A stretch of 28,295 nucleotides of DNA from Brevundimonas sp. UBA986. GTDB taxonomy: Bacteria; Pseudomonadota; Alphaproteobacteria; Caulobacterales; Caulobacteraceae. The notes beneath the pieces are model-generated. The model saw only the letters and a program-made list of their open reading frames with translations, was not told the origin of the DNA and searched no databases. A program made the position numbers and the translations under genes. The stretch is taken from the NCBI GenBank assembly GCA_002292165.1, contig DBBK01000176.1:7449-35743 (forward strand), read 5' to 3'. Positions 1 to 8,350 of the stretch are shown one piece after another (position 1 is the first letter of the stretch; each line of letters starts with the position of its first letter).

Positions 1-105
1 TCCGGTGTCGCAAGCCAGTGCCCTTTCCCGTCCGCCGGGAGGCGCCGCGTTCAGTCTGCATGCCAACTCAATCCGTAAACCGCCGGCCCCCCGCCGACCG
101 GTCGC

Positions 106-1245
106 TTAGCCGTCTTCGGTATAGAACAGCAAGGTCAAGGCGGCGAGCGCTGTGAGTATCGCCGGCAACCAGGCCGCCACGAACGGCGGCACCACCTCGG
201 CCGAGCCGAAGGCCGAGGACGCCTGGTTCAGGAAGAAGAAGGCGAAGCCCAGCACCACGGCGCCGACCGCCATCTTGGCCAGATCGCCCAGCCGCATCAG
301 GCGCAGGGAGAAGGCCGCGGCCAGGATCGACATGGCCGCGAACATCAGGGGCGTGGCCAGAAGCTGTTGCAGACGCAGCCGGTAGGCGGTGGAGGAGAAG
401 CCGGCATCCTCGATCCGCTGGATCTGGGCGGGCAGGGACCAGAAGGAGGTCGCCTGGGGCCGGGCGAATCGCTCGAAAGCCTCGTCGTCGGCCAGGCTGG
501 AGGGCAGATCCAGGGTGGCGTAGCGCACCGCGCGCTGACCTGTCTGGGCCCCCACGGCGTTGATCAGCCGCCAGCGGCCGGCGCTGAGGCTGGCTGACGG
601 GGCGTCGATCCGCTCGCTGAACATGCGGCGACCGTGCGGGTCGGTCGTGTAGATAAAGAAGGTCACGTCCAGCAGCCGGGCGTTGGCGCGGTCCTGACGG
701 CCGGCGCGGATGACCATCTGGCGCGCGTCCTCGCCTTCGCGGAGCCAGATGGCCTGGTTCTGCTCGTCGGCGCCCAGGGCCGAGCCCGAGATGCGGGCGC
801 GCTCGCGCTGGAACAGGTTGTCGCCAGCCGCCGCCAGCGGACCAATGGCCGTGACCGTCAGAACCCCGAGCGCCAGCGCCATTCCCGCCGCCGGCAGAAC
901 GAAGCGCCAGGCCGAGATTCCCGCCGCCCGCATGGCGATCAGCTCCGAACGCCGGTTCAGGCTGACGAAGGCCGACAGGGTGCCGAACAGGAAGACGAAG
1001 GGCAGCAGCTGGACGATCACCTGCGGCGACTTGATCATCATCAGGCCGACGATGCGCAGGGCCGACAGGTCGGTCTCCGAGCCCAGGCCGCGGGAGATCT
1101 CGACGAAGTCGATCAGCATGACCAGGGCGCTGATCACCGCCAGGGCCACGCCCAAAGCGCGCATCTGCTGGATAAGGACATAGCGTTCGATCCGGCCCAG
1201 CCGGAACGGGGTGCGGATCTCGCCGCCGCGCAGGGAGAGCTTCAT
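106..1245 (-). CDS. lptG: LPS export ABC transporter permease LptG
   Basis: Inner-membrane permease of the LptB2FG exporter, which extracts lipopolysaccharide from the inner membrane and passes it to the LptC-LptA-LptD bridge. The 379-residue protein has the YjgP/YjgQ architecture. Hydrophobic helices lie near residues 30-50, 70-95 and 115-140. A periplasmic beta-rich domain follows (about 145-275), then three C-terminal helices (about 290-372). The cytoplasmic stretch after helix 2, with NRRSELIAMRAAGIS (98-112), is the coupling-helix region typical of the family. The ATG overlaps the TGA of the upstream permease gene in a four-base ATGA, so the pair is co-transcribed and translationally coupled. 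LptF versus LptG is assigned from gene order and the similar sizes. The downstream gene, often lptD in related genomes, would lie outside the window. Confidence 0.93.
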   Translation of the reverse strand: MKLSLRGGEIRTPFRLGRIERYVLIQQMRALGVALAVISALVMLIDFVEISRGLGSETDLSALRIVGLMMIKSPQVIVQLLPFVFLFGTLSAFVSLNRRSELIAMRAAGISAWRFVLPAAGMALALGVLTVTAIGPLAAAGDNLFQRERARISGSALGADEQNQAIWLREGEDARQMVIRAGRQDRANARLLDVTFFIYTTDPHGRRMFSERIDAPSASLSAGRWRLINAVGAQTGQRAVRYATLDLPSSLADDEAFERFARPQATSFWSLPAQIQRIEDAGFSSTAYRLRLQQLLATPLMFAAMSILAAAFSLRLMRLGDLAKMAVGAVVLGFAFFFLNQASSAFGSAEVVPPFVAAWLPAILTALAALTLLFYTEDG

Positions 1246-2375
1246 GCGAACCTCGCCTTCAGACGCTCGAGGAGGGGCCAGGTGCGCCGGCGCCGGGGCT
1301 TGAGCGCGCGGAACAGCAACCGCAGGGCCAGGGCCGCGGAGGCGAGGGGCAGGACGTACTGGAAGACGTTCAGCCAGCCGTTCCAGGCGCTGGCCGCGAC
1401 GATGCCGTAGCCCATGATCCGGACCAGCAGGAAAACGCCCGCCGCCTTGGCGATACGCAGGCTGTAGCCCGAACGGCTGAACTGGCCGCCCATGATGGCC
1501 GCCAGCGCCATGGCCATGGCGGTCAGGGCGTAGAGGGGCGAGGATAGCCGATTGTTGGCCTCGGCCATCAGCTCGCCGCGCGACCCGCTATGGCCGATCA
1601 GGTCCGGGGTCGGATTGACCAGCTGCGACATCCACAGATCCGCCGGCTTGTAGCGGATCTTCTCCGAGCTCTCGGTGAACGGGGTCAGGTCGAAGGGCCA
1701 GCGGTCGAACGACAACTGGTTCAAGACGCCGTCCTTGGAATACTCCTGCGCCGATCCGTTCACCAACGTCAGCGTCGGGGCGCCGTTGATCCGTTCGAAC
1801 CGGGCCTCGCCCGCGTCCCAGGTCCGCACCGTCTTGCCGTTGTCCAGATAGACGAACAGGTTCTTGAGCAGGCCGTTCTGCTCGATCTGCTGCACATAGA
1901 CGGTCAGGCCGCCGGGGCCCTGGACGAAACGGCCTTCCTCGACCAGCAGGGCGGCCAGGTCGGTGCGGATGGCGAAGGCTTCCTGCCGCGCCGTGCGCTG
2001 GGCCCAGGGCTGGGCGAACAGGTTCGTGAACAGGGCCAGCAAGGTCACGATCACCGCGATCCGCACCGCCGGAGAGATCACCTGCCACCGCGTCATGCCG
2101 CTGGCGAAGGTGGCGGTCAGCTCCTGTTCGCGCTGCAGCCGGGTCAGGGCGATCAGCGAACCCACGAACAGGCCGATCGGCAGGATGACCGAAAACAGCT
2201 GCGGCAGGGCCAGCAGGGTCAGTTTGATCATAACCAGAACGCTTTGCCCGCGCTCGACGATGATCTGCAGTTGATCCAGGCTCTGGGACAGCAGGCCGAT
2301 TCCCGCCAGGGCGCCGCATGCGGCCGCGACAGGCAGGGCGATCTGTTTGAAAAGATAGCGTTGAATCAGGGTCAT
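1242..2375 (-). CDS. lptF: LPS export ABC transporter permease LptF
   Basis: Second permease of the LptB2FG lipopolysaccharide exporter, in the inner membrane. The 377-residue protein begins MTLIQRYLFKQIALP, the usual amphipathic N-terminal start of this family. It has three N-terminal membrane helices, a periplasmic beta-jellyroll segment in the middle (containing FVQGPGGLTVYVQQIEQNG) and three C-terminal helices. The cytoplasmic segment TRLQREQELTATFASGMTRW is the family's conserved coupling region. The reading frame stays open for another 131 codons upstream, but that extension is basic, low-complexity and unlike LptF, so I place the start at 2375. The gene is divergent from pepA with 145 bases between them, and its stop overlaps the lptG start. 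Confidence 0.93.
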   Translation of the reverse strand: MTLIQRYLFKQIALPVAAACGALAGIGLLSQSLDQLQIIVERGQSVLVMIKLTLLALPQLFSVILPIGLFVGSLIALTRLQREQELTATFASGMTRWQVISPAVRIAVIVTLLALFTNLFAQPWAQRTARQEAFAIRTDLAALLVEEGRFVQGPGGLTVYVQQIEQNGLLKNLFVYLDNGKTVRTWDAGEARFERINGAPTLTLVNGSAQEYSKDGVLNQLSFDRWPFDLTPFTESSEKIRYKPADLWMSQLVNPTPDLIGHSGSRGELMAEANNRLSSPLYALTAMAMALAAIMGGQFSRSGYSLRIAKAAGVFLLVRIMGYGIVAASAWNGWLNVFQYVLPLASAALALRLLFRALKPRRRRTWPLLERLKARFA

Positions 2376-2520
2376 GCGGCGGCCGGCGAACACCCAGGTT
2401 GCGGGCGCGCGTGATGGAGAGCATCTAATACACATCCGGAGCCCCTGCGGACAACCGCGCGGCCTCCCTCCCGAACTGTAGCAAACGACCGGGGCCCAAT
2501 CCCGGCTGGAGTCGCGTTTC

Positions 2521-3996
2521 ATGAAGATCGAATTTGTCGCCCACGCCGGCGCGTCGGACGTTCTCGCCGTACTGGTTGGCGAGGGCCGCGCCCTGGCTGG
2601 AACCGGCCCGGCCCTGGACACGGCGACCTCCGGCGCCCTGACCAGGGCGATGACCGCCAGCCGCTTCACCGGCGCCGCCAACTCCACCCTGACCGTCGCC
2701 GCCCCCGTGGGTGTCGAGGCCGCGACCGTCCTGCTGGTCGGGGCGGGCAAGGACGCGCTGGACGACAAGGGTGTCGAAACCGCCGCCGGCGCCGCCTACC
2801 ACGCGGTCAAGCTGTCGGGCGCCGAGACCCTGACCCTGGACTTCGGCCACCTGACCCCGGAACAGTCGGCCCGCGCCGCCTTCGCCGTGCGTCTGGCCGC
2901 CTACACCTTCAACAAATACCGCACGACGCTGAAGCCCGAGAAGATCGCCTCGATCAAGACGATCCAGGTCGTGACCTCGGACCTGCGTGCGACCCAGGCG
3001 GCCTTCGAGCCGATGTCGGCCGTAGCCGACGCCGTGACCTTCTCGCGCGACCTGGTCTCCGAGCCCGCGAACGTCCTGTACCCGGCCGAGTTCGCCAAAC
3101 GGGTCAAGGCGCTGGAATCGCTGGGCCTGAAGGTCGAGATCCTCGGCGAGGCCGAGATGGAGAAGCTGGGCATGTGGACCCTGCTGGGCGTCGGCCAGGG
3201 CAGCCGTCGCGAAAGCCAGCTGGCCGTGATCCAGTGGAACGGCGGCGAGCCGGGCGCCCAGCCCCTGGCCTTCGTCGGCAAGGGCGTCTGCTTCGACACC
3301 GGCGGCATTTCGATCAAGCCGGCCGACGGCATGGAAGACATGAAGTGGGACATGGGCGGCGCGGCCGCCGTGGCCGGCCTCATGCACGCGCTGGCGGGCC
3401 GCAAGGCCAAGGTCAACGCCGTGGGCGTGCTCGGCCTCGTCGAGAACATGCCTGACGGCAACGCCCAGCGTCCGGGCGACGTGGTCATCTCCATGTCCGG
3501 CCAGTCGGTCGAGGTGATCAACACCGACGCCGAGGGCCGCCTCGTCCTCGCCGACGCCCTCTGGTACACCCAGGAGCGCTTCAAGCCGAAGTTCATGATC
3601 GACCTGGCCACCCTGACGGGCGCCGCCATCGTCGCCGTCGGTCTGGACATCGCCCCGCTCTACGCCAACAGCGAAGACGTCGCCGGTCCGATCCTGGCCG
3701 CTGCCGAGAAGGTCGGTGAGAATTTCTGGCGCATGCCGCTGCCGCCCCAGTATGAGCAGCACATCGATTCCAAGATCGCCGACGTGAAGAACACCGGCAA
3801 CGGCCGCGCCGGCGGTTCGATCACCGCCGCCCTGTTCCTGCAACGCTTCACCAACGGCGTGCCGTGGGCCCACCTCGACATCGCGCCGACCGCCTGGGCC
3901 AACAAGTCGCCCAACCCCACCGTTCCGGAAGGCGCCGTCGGCTTCGGCGTGCGCACGCTCGACCGGATGGTGGTGGACAGCTACGAGTCCAAGTGA
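2521..3996 (+). CDS. pepA: Leucyl aminopeptidase (M17 family, PepA)
   Basis: Cytosolic two-metal aminopeptidase that removes N-terminal residues, preferring leucine, during peptide turnover. In enterobacteria PepA also binds DNA. The 491-residue length and two-domain layout (N-terminal domain about 1-165, catalytic domain about 175-485) fit the M17 family. The metal ligands are visible: K254 and D259 in VGKGVCFDTGGISIKP, D277 in KWDMGG, and D336 and E338 in NTDAEGR. The catalytic K266 and R340 are also present. A GGAG upstream of the ATG supports the start. The TGA shares bases with the GTG of holC, so the two genes are coupled. Confidence 0.97.
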   Translation: MKIEFVAHAGASDVLAVLVGEGRALAGTGPALDTATSGALTRAMTASRFTGAANSTLTVAAPVGVEAATVLLVGAGKDALDDKGVETAAGAAYHAVKLSGAETLTLDFGHLTPEQSARAAFAVRLAAYTFNKYRTTLKPEKIASIKTIQVVTSDLRATQAAFEPMSAVADAVTFSRDLVSEPANVLYPAEFAKRVKALESLGLKVEILGEAEMEKLGMWTLLGVGQGSRRESQLAVIQWNGGEPGAQPLAFVGKGVCFDTGGISIKPADGMEDMKWDMGGAAAVAGLMHALAGRKAKVNAVGVLGLVENMPDGNAQRPGDVVISMSGQSVEVINTDAEGRLVLADALWYTQERFKPKFMIDLATLTGAAIVAVGLDIAPLYANSEDVAGPILAAAEKVGENFWRMPLPPQYEQHIDSKIADVKNTGNGRAGGSITAALFLQRFTNGVPWAHLDIAPTAWANKSPNPTVPEGAVGFGVRTLDRMVVDSYESK

Positions 3997-4454
3997 CCGA
4001 CGCGACCGGCCCGGAAATCTGGTTCTACCACCTCGAGCGGTCGACGCTCGATCAGGTGCTGCCGGAGCTTCTGGGCCGGACGCTTCAGCGTGGCTGGCGG
4101 GCGCTGGTCCGCGTCGCCGGGGAGCACCGACTCGAGGATATCGACGAGCGGCTATGGACCTTTCGCGAGGACAGCTTCCTCGCCCACGGCCGCGCCGACG
4201 AGCCGAATGCGGAGCGTCAGCCGATCTTGCTGACGCAATCGATGGAGAACCCGAACGGCGCTCAGGCGCTGTTCATCGTCGACGGCTCAGAACTGGGCGC
4301 CACGGAGAGTTACCAGCGATGCTTCATCATCTTCGACGGACGCGACGACACGGCGCTGACCGGCGCACGGCAGCGCTGGAAGGATTTGAAGGGGCAGGGC
4401 GCCAACCTGGCCTATTGGAAGCAGACGGACGAGGGCTGGCAAAAGGCGGCCTGA
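3993..4454 (+). CDS. holC: DNA polymerase III chi subunit (HolC)
   Basis: Chi subunit of the replicative clamp-loader complex. In E. coli it links the holoenzyme to single-strand-binding protein through the psi subunit. The 153-residue protein begins with GTG in a GTGA overlap with the pepA stop, and its first residues (VTDATGPEIWFYHLERS) match the usual chi N-terminus. Further chi-like elements are the LVRVAGEHRLEDIDERLWTF segment, DSFLAHG, QPILLT and a C-terminal RWKDLKGQGANLAYWKQ. The pepA-holC arrangement is widespread in Alphaproteobacteria. The frame stays open for 43 codons inside pepA, but that extension is only an antiphase reading. The start of the following lipoprotein lies within the last codons of this gene. 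Confidence 0.92.
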   Translation: MTDATGPEIWFYHLERSTLDQVLPELLGRTLQRGWRALVRVAGEHRLEDIDERLWTFREDSFLAHGRADEPNAERQPILLTQSMENPNGAQALFIVDGSELGATESYQRCFIIFDGRDDTALTGARQRWKDLKGQGANLAYWKQTDEGWQKAA

Positions 4455-4774
4455 TCGTCGCTGGGCTCGCGCTGCTAGCTGGTTGCTCGACCCCGGCTCC
4501 GGCCCCAACGCCCGCGCCCGCGGTGGTGGCTCAGGCCCAGGTCTCCCAGCCCGTCGGCACCCGCATGCCCCAGACCGGTCAGGACCTGTGCAAGGCCAAT
4601 GAGCTGCAATGGCTGGTCGGCCGCAACAAGACCGAGATTCCAGTCCCCGTGGATGTGATCAACCGCCGCGTGGTCTGCACCAGCTGTGCGATCACGGAGG
4701 ACTATTCCCCGTACCGCCTGAACATCTTCTTCAACGCCCAGACCGAAACGGTCGAACAGGTCCGCTGCGGCTGA
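4415..4774 (+). CDS. Small lipoprotein, I78-type peptidase inhibitor (first of three)
   Basis: Predicted secreted lipoprotein of the I78 family (elastase-inhibitor fold, PF11720). A short hydrophobic signal ends in the lipobox LLAGC, followed by a Pro/Ala-rich linker. The mature domain starts at the Cys of CKANELQWLVG and ends QVRCG. It contains VCTSCAITEDYSPYRLNI, where most I78 proteins have a proline-glycine reactive loop before the conserved T-x-D-Y-x-P-x-R-L-N-I signature. The start is unresolved because no ATG lies near the signal. TTG at 4415 is used here. CTG at 4436 would give a cleaner signal beginning MAKGG, and CTG at 4451 would give a CTGA overlap with the holC stop. It heads a tandem of three paralogues. 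Inhibition of a serine protease is inferred from the family only. Confidence 0.75.
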   Translation: MEADGRGLAKGGLIVAGLALLAGCSTPAPAPTPAPAVVAQAQVSQPVGTRMPQTGQDLCKANELQWLVGRNKTEIPVPVDVINRRVVCTSCAITEDYSPYRLNIFFNAQTETVEQVRCG

Positions 4775-4795
4775 CCCCTCAAGGAGACGACGCCC

Positions 4796-5095
4796 GTGAA
4801 AACCTCTGCGCTTCTCTCGACCCTGATCGCCTTTTCCGCACTGGCGGCCTGCGCCCCCGTCGAGGGCGGCGGTGCGACCCCGGCCCCGCCGTCAAACGAG
4901 CTTGGCCAGTGCAAGGCCGACGCCTATCGCAGCTATATCGGCAAGAACCGGTCCGAGCTGCCGGCCGCAGCGCCGGGCGAGACGCGTCGCGAGGTCTGCA
5001 CCACCTGCGCCATGACCATGGACTTCAACCCGAACCGGGTGAACATCGTCTATGAGACCGCGACCAACCGGATCACCGAGGTGAAGTGCGGATGA
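4796..5095 (+). CDS. Small lipoprotein, I78-type peptidase inhibitor (second of three)
   Basis: 99-residue predicted lipoprotein. The signal peptide MKTSALLSTLIAFSALAAC has a lipobox Cys at residue 19. A Gly/Pro/Ala linker precedes an I78-like domain that runs from CKADAYRSYIG to TEVKCG. The central segment VCTTCAMTMDFNPNRVNI keeps the I78 T-x-D-x-x-P-x-R-x-N-I signature but carries a CTxC in the presumed reactive loop. The GTG start at 4796 is well supported by AAGGAG nine bases upstream. The gene ends in an ATGA overlap with the third paralogue. Four cysteines in the mature domain could form two disulfides in the periplasm. The target protease is unknown. Confidence 0.85.
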   Translation: MKTSALLSTLIAFSALAACAPVEGGGATPAPPSNELGQCKADAYRSYIGKNRSELPAAAPGETRREVCTTCAMTMDFNPNRVNIVYETATNRITEVKCG

Positions 5096-5367
5096 GGGCG
5101 CTGGCCGTCCTCGTCACCGGCGCGGCCCTGACCGGCTGTATGGCGACGCCGCCGGAGACCGGCGGACCGACTCCGCCCCAACGGTGCGACGCCTCGGCGG
5201 CCCAGTCGCTGGTCGGCTCGCACGTCGGGGCGGTGGACTTCGCGCCCGGCGCCAATGTCCGGATCGTCTGCACCACCTGCGCCACGACCCGCGACTACCG
5301 GCCGGACCGGCTGAATATCCGGTTCGACCAGCAGACGGGGATCATCAAGGCGGTGGACTGCGGCTAG
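5092..5367 (+). CDS. Small lipoprotein, I78-type peptidase inhibitor (third of three)
   Basis: 91-residue predicted lipoprotein. The signal MRALAVLVTGAALTGC ends in a good lipobox. The domain runs from CDASAAQSLVG to KAVDCG, with IVCTTCATTRDYRPDRLNI matching the I78 signature TxDYRPDRLNI closely. I prefer the ATG at 5092, which overlaps the previous stop as ATGA, over a GTG two codons upstream. Its TAG at 5365-5367 overlaps the stop of the convergent M61 peptidase gene on the palindrome CTAG. The three paralogues differ mainly in the residues around CTxC, as expected if each targets a different protease. That specificity is an inference. Confidence 0.85.
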   Translation: MRALAVLVTGAALTGCMATPPETGGPTPPQRCDASAAQSLVGSHVGAVDFAPGANVRIVCTTCATTRDYRPDRLNIRFDQQTGIIKAVDCG

Positions 5368-7307
5368 CGGGTCCGGGCGGCGTAGAGCTCGCCCAGGCGG
5401 TCCGGCGTGCCTGGAATCCGCTCCAGGTGCGGGTAGCGCAGGCCGCCGTGGTAATCGAGGCTGACGGTCCGGTAGCGGTCGCCGTCCTTGACGATCAGTT
5501 CGATCGGCGTGGTCGTGTCCTTGGCCGCCTTGATGGCGTCGGTCAGGTTCGAGGCGGAAGCGGCCTCGCCGTTGACGGCGACGATCGACATGCCGATGGC
5601 CAGACCCGCCTTGAAGGCCGGGCCGTCCCACTGCACCGCCGTGACGGCGTTCTCGCCATTGGTCTGCAGGCCGATGGAGTACATGAAGTTGTTGCGCTTC
5701 AGCCCGCCCTCCAGCGTCTTCTGCCAGGGGCTCTTGGTGTCGGTGTAGACGAGGCGGTAGCCGCCGCGCGCCAGACCGTTGAGCGGAGCGCCGGGGCCGT
5801 GGCCGTCGAGACGGGTGCGCAGGAAGGTCGCCCAGTCGTTCTCGACCACCCCGTTCAGCGCCGCGACCACGTCGTCGAAGGTGTAGGGCGCCTCGTTGTA
5901 CTCGCCGTCGTGCGTGCCGAAGAAGGCCCTGGCGAAGTCGTCCAGACCCTTGCGGCCGTTGGTCTTCTCCCGGATCAGGGTGTCGGCGTCGAGCCAGATC
6001 AGCTGGCCCTCGACGTAGTAGTCCTCGTCGCGCTGCTCGCTCAACCAGCCCTTGGGCCGGCGCATGGAGATGATCGGGTCGTTGACCGTGTCCTGCATCG
6101 CCCGCCACGAGCGGCCGACCCGGTTGTCATAGGTCGCGGCGTCCATGGCCAGGGCGTCCAGCGCCTGATCCTTCGTCATCAGCCCCGAGCGGGCGGCCAG
6201 CACCTTGCCCCAGAACTGGGTCTGGCCCTCATAGACCCACAGCAGCTCGTTCTGCAGGGGCGTGTTGTAGTTGGGAACGTACTGCCCCGCCGGACGCCGC
6301 CACTTGCCGTTCCAGGAGTGGGTGTATTCGTGGGCCAGCAGGTCGCGGTCGCCGAACTGGTTGTCCCAGTCGGTGAAGAAGGCCGGATCGACGCTGTCCT
6401 CGGACGAGCGGTGGTGCTCCAGCCCGATCCCGCCCAGCCGGTCGGTCATGGCCATCAGGAAGTTGTAGTGGTCGAAGTGGCGCGCGCCGTACAGGCGATC
6501 CGCCTGGGTCACCAGCGACCGCAGGATGGCGATCTGGGCGTCGGTCGGGGCGATATTCGAGGCGCTGTCGGCGAAGATGTCGAGCTTGACCGGCGAGCGG
6601 CCGCCCGGATCCAGATCGATCTGGCGGAAGTGGACGCCGGCCATCAGGGGGCTGTCGATCAGGACGTCCAGCGTCACCGGCTTGAAGGTAGTGACGTCGC
6701 CTTCGGTCGAAGCGGTCTCCAGCGCCGTGCCGAAATTCCAGCCGGACGGCAGCTTCACGCTGGTTTGCGTCGTGATGTTGTGGTGCCAGCGGCCCGCCGG
6801 ATAGAGCAGCATCTTCTCCCACTGGGCGTTCAGCATCTCGGCCGTCATGGTCACGCGGCCTTGGGCGCCCGCCGTCGGCGACAGGTGCTGGAAGTCGGCG
6901 CTGATCTCGGTCACGCCCTCGGGCACCACCAGATGGAAGGCGAAGCTCTCGACCGGGTCGCGCGTCCACTCCAGACGCTGACCATTGGCGGTGATGATCA
7001 GGCCGGCCAGCTGGGTGATCGGGCCGTCGGGGCCGTGGTCGCCGGGCAGCCAGGCGGGGAAGAAGAGGGTCAGCGGACCGGCGCCCTCTACCGGAATGGT
7101 CTCATGGACGCTGAAGATGCGGCGGTTCAGGTCGGTCGCGTCGACGTCCAGCTTCACGACGCCGGGCCAGGGCCTGTCCACCACCGCCGGGATCGGCGCC
7201 ATCGTCGTATAGGGCGTCACGGCGGGGGCTGCCGTCTGAGCGAGAGCCGGGAGCGCGGAGGACGCAAGCAACAGGGCGGCGAGGGCGGGGCGGGCGAAGC
7301 GGACCAT
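5364..7307 (-). CDS. Secreted M61-family metallopeptidase with PDZ domain
   Basis: 647-residue exported zinc peptidase of the M61 (glycyl aminopeptidase-like) family. A Sec signal peptide covers residues 1-23 (cleavage after ALA). A beta-rich N-terminal domain follows. The catalytic domain contains GIGLEHHRSS (292-301), the zinc motif HEYTH (326-330) and the third ligand E360 in LLWVYEGQTQFWG. A C-terminal PDZ domain (about 540-620, VQWDGPAFKAGLAIGMSIVAVNG) probably binds substrate C-termini. M61 enzymes characterised so far cleave N-terminal glycine or alanine, and many members have no known substrate. The gene is convergent with the three I78 inhibitor genes, sharing four bases at the stops, and divergent from the methyltransferase-like genes. 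I78 proteins are known against serine proteases, so a direct inhibitor-target link is not implied. Confidence 0.92.
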   Translation of the reverse strand: MVRFARPALAALLLASSALPALAQTAAPAVTPYTTMAPIPAVVDRPWPGVVKLDVDATDLNRRIFSVHETIPVEGAGPLTLFFPAWLPGDHGPDGPITQLAGLIITANGQRLEWTRDPVESFAFHLVVPEGVTEISADFQHLSPTAGAQGRVTMTAEMLNAQWEKMLLYPAGRWHHNITTQTSVKLPSGWNFGTALETASTEGDVTTFKPVTLDVLIDSPLMAGVHFRQIDLDPGGRSPVKLDIFADSASNIAPTDAQIAILRSLVTQADRLYGARHFDHYNFLMAMTDRLGGIGLEHHRSSEDSVDPAFFTDWDNQFGDRDLLAHEYTHSWNGKWRRPAGQYVPNYNTPLQNELLWVYEGQTQFWGKVLAARSGLMTKDQALDALAMDAATYDNRVGRSWRAMQDTVNDPIISMRRPKGWLSEQRDEDYYVEGQLIWLDADTLIREKTNGRKGLDDFARAFFGTHDGEYNEAPYTFDDVVAALNGVVENDWATFLRTRLDGHGPGAPLNGLARGGYRLVYTDTKSPWQKTLEGGLKRNNFMYSIGLQTNGENAVTAVQWDGPAFKAGLAIGMSIVAVNGEAASASNLTDAIKAAKDTTTPIELIVKDGDRYRTVSLDYHGGLRYPHLERIPGTPDRLGELYAARTR

Positions 7308-7481
7308 GGACAGACTCGAACTGACGCGGCGGGGGAGGCGGGAAACAACGCCCGGGCTCGGCCTGCGTCAAGTCGCCGCGCCTCATGAAGTGTCACGAGC
7401 CGGTGTTTCAGGAGCGAAATCCGCTTGCATCCGGCGACGCTTCGGGGCGTAGCTTCGCGCATCGCCGTTCAGGATGACCTC

Positions 7482-8285
7482 ATGTCGAAGCCGCTTCTCC
7501 TCGCCGCCGCCGTCGCAGCCCTGGGGGCGACGGCCCTGTCCGGTTGCGTGATCATCGCCGCCGACGGAGGCGACAAGACCATCGTCACCATGCCGGGCGA
7601 GGAACTGACGCGGGTGGAGGAGAACGCCTACGCCGCCGCCATCGCCGATCCGCTGCGTCCGGCCGAGGAGGTCGCCCGCGATCCGCTGCGCAAGCCCGCC
7701 GAGATGATGGCCTTCGCCCAGCTGGACGCCGGGGACCGCGTCGCCGACATCCGCCCCGAGGAAGGCTACTTCACGCGCCTGTTCGCCAAGGCCGTCGGCC
7801 CGTCGGGCCGGGTCTACGCCTTCGTACCCAATCAGACGGCCGGCAAGGAAAACGCCTACGGTGACACGCTCGCCGCCGCCTATCCGAACGTGAACCGGAT
7901 CACCGGCAGCCTCGACACCATGACCTTCCCCGAGCCGCTGGACGTGGTCTTCATGGGGCAGGAGTACCACGACTTCACCATCCCCCGGTTCGGCGTCGAT
8001 GTGGCGAAGATGAACGCGGCGGTGTTCGCCGCGCTCAAGCCGGGCGGCCTCTATGTCATCCTCGACCACCAGGCCGCGCCGGGTTCGGGCATCAGCGTCT
8101 CGGGCACCCTGCACCGCATCGAGGGCGCTGAGCTGCGCCGCGAGGTCGAGGCCGCGGGCTTCGTCTTCGCCGGCGAGACCTCGGCCGTGGCCAACCCCGA
8201 GGACGACCACACCCTGACCGTCTTCGACCCGGCCATCCGCGGCAAGACCGACCAGTTCGTCTATCGCTTCCGCAAACCCGGCTGA
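7482..8285 (+). CDS. Methyltransferase-like lipoprotein (COG4798-type)
   Basis: 267-residue protein with a lipoprotein signal (lipobox LSGC, Cys22) followed by a class I methyltransferase-like Rossmann domain. The segment DAGDRVADIRPEEGYFTRLF (82-101) corresponds to SAM motif I, but the usual D-x-G-x-G-x-G is changed to DIRPEEG. LDVVFMGQEYHDF and LKPGGLYVILDH correspond to motifs II-III. The C-terminus, VFDPAIRGKTDQFVYRFRKP, closely matches the next gene, so the two are paralogues. The ATG at 7482 is chosen for its AGGA seven bases upstream and because it starts the signal sequence directly. A periplasmic or outer-membrane site is odd for an SAM-dependent enzyme, so the activity is uncertain. 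The domain assignment is more secure than the function. Confidence 0.85.
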   Translation: MSKPLLLAAAVAALGATALSGCVIIAADGGDKTIVTMPGEELTRVEENAYAAAIADPLRPAEEVARDPLRKPAEMMAFAQLDAGDRVADIRPEEGYFTRLFAKAVGPSGRVYAFVPNQTAGKENAYGDTLAAAYPNVNRITGSLDTMTFPEPLDVVFMGQEYHDFTIPRFGVDVAKMNAAVFAALKPGGLYVILDHQAAPGSGISVSGTLHRIEGAELRREVEAAGFVFAGETSAVANPEDDHTLTVFDPAIRGKTDQFVYRFRKPG

Positions 8286-8350
8286 GGGTAACCTCGGCAG
8301 TTCGCGGGCGTAATCAATCAAGCGCCGCTCAAGGCGCATGGGAGGCTGAC

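Noticed and set aside
2376..2768. N-terminal extension of LptF by 131 codons
   Set aside because: The extension is basic, low-complexity and runs into pepA. The conserved LptF start is MTLIQRYLF at 2375.
4415..7307. Toxin-antitoxin or contact-dependent system formed by the I78 genes and the M61 protease
   Set aside because: All products are exported and complete, no toxin-like features are present, and the known inhibitor class does not target zinc peptidases. I keep only the neighbourhood as an observation.
5184..7388. Long plus-strand open frame across the M61 gene
   Set aside because: It is an antisense reading of the M61 peptidase with Gly/Arg/Asp/Val-rich composition and no motifs. The minus-strand frame has a signal peptide and the zinc motif.
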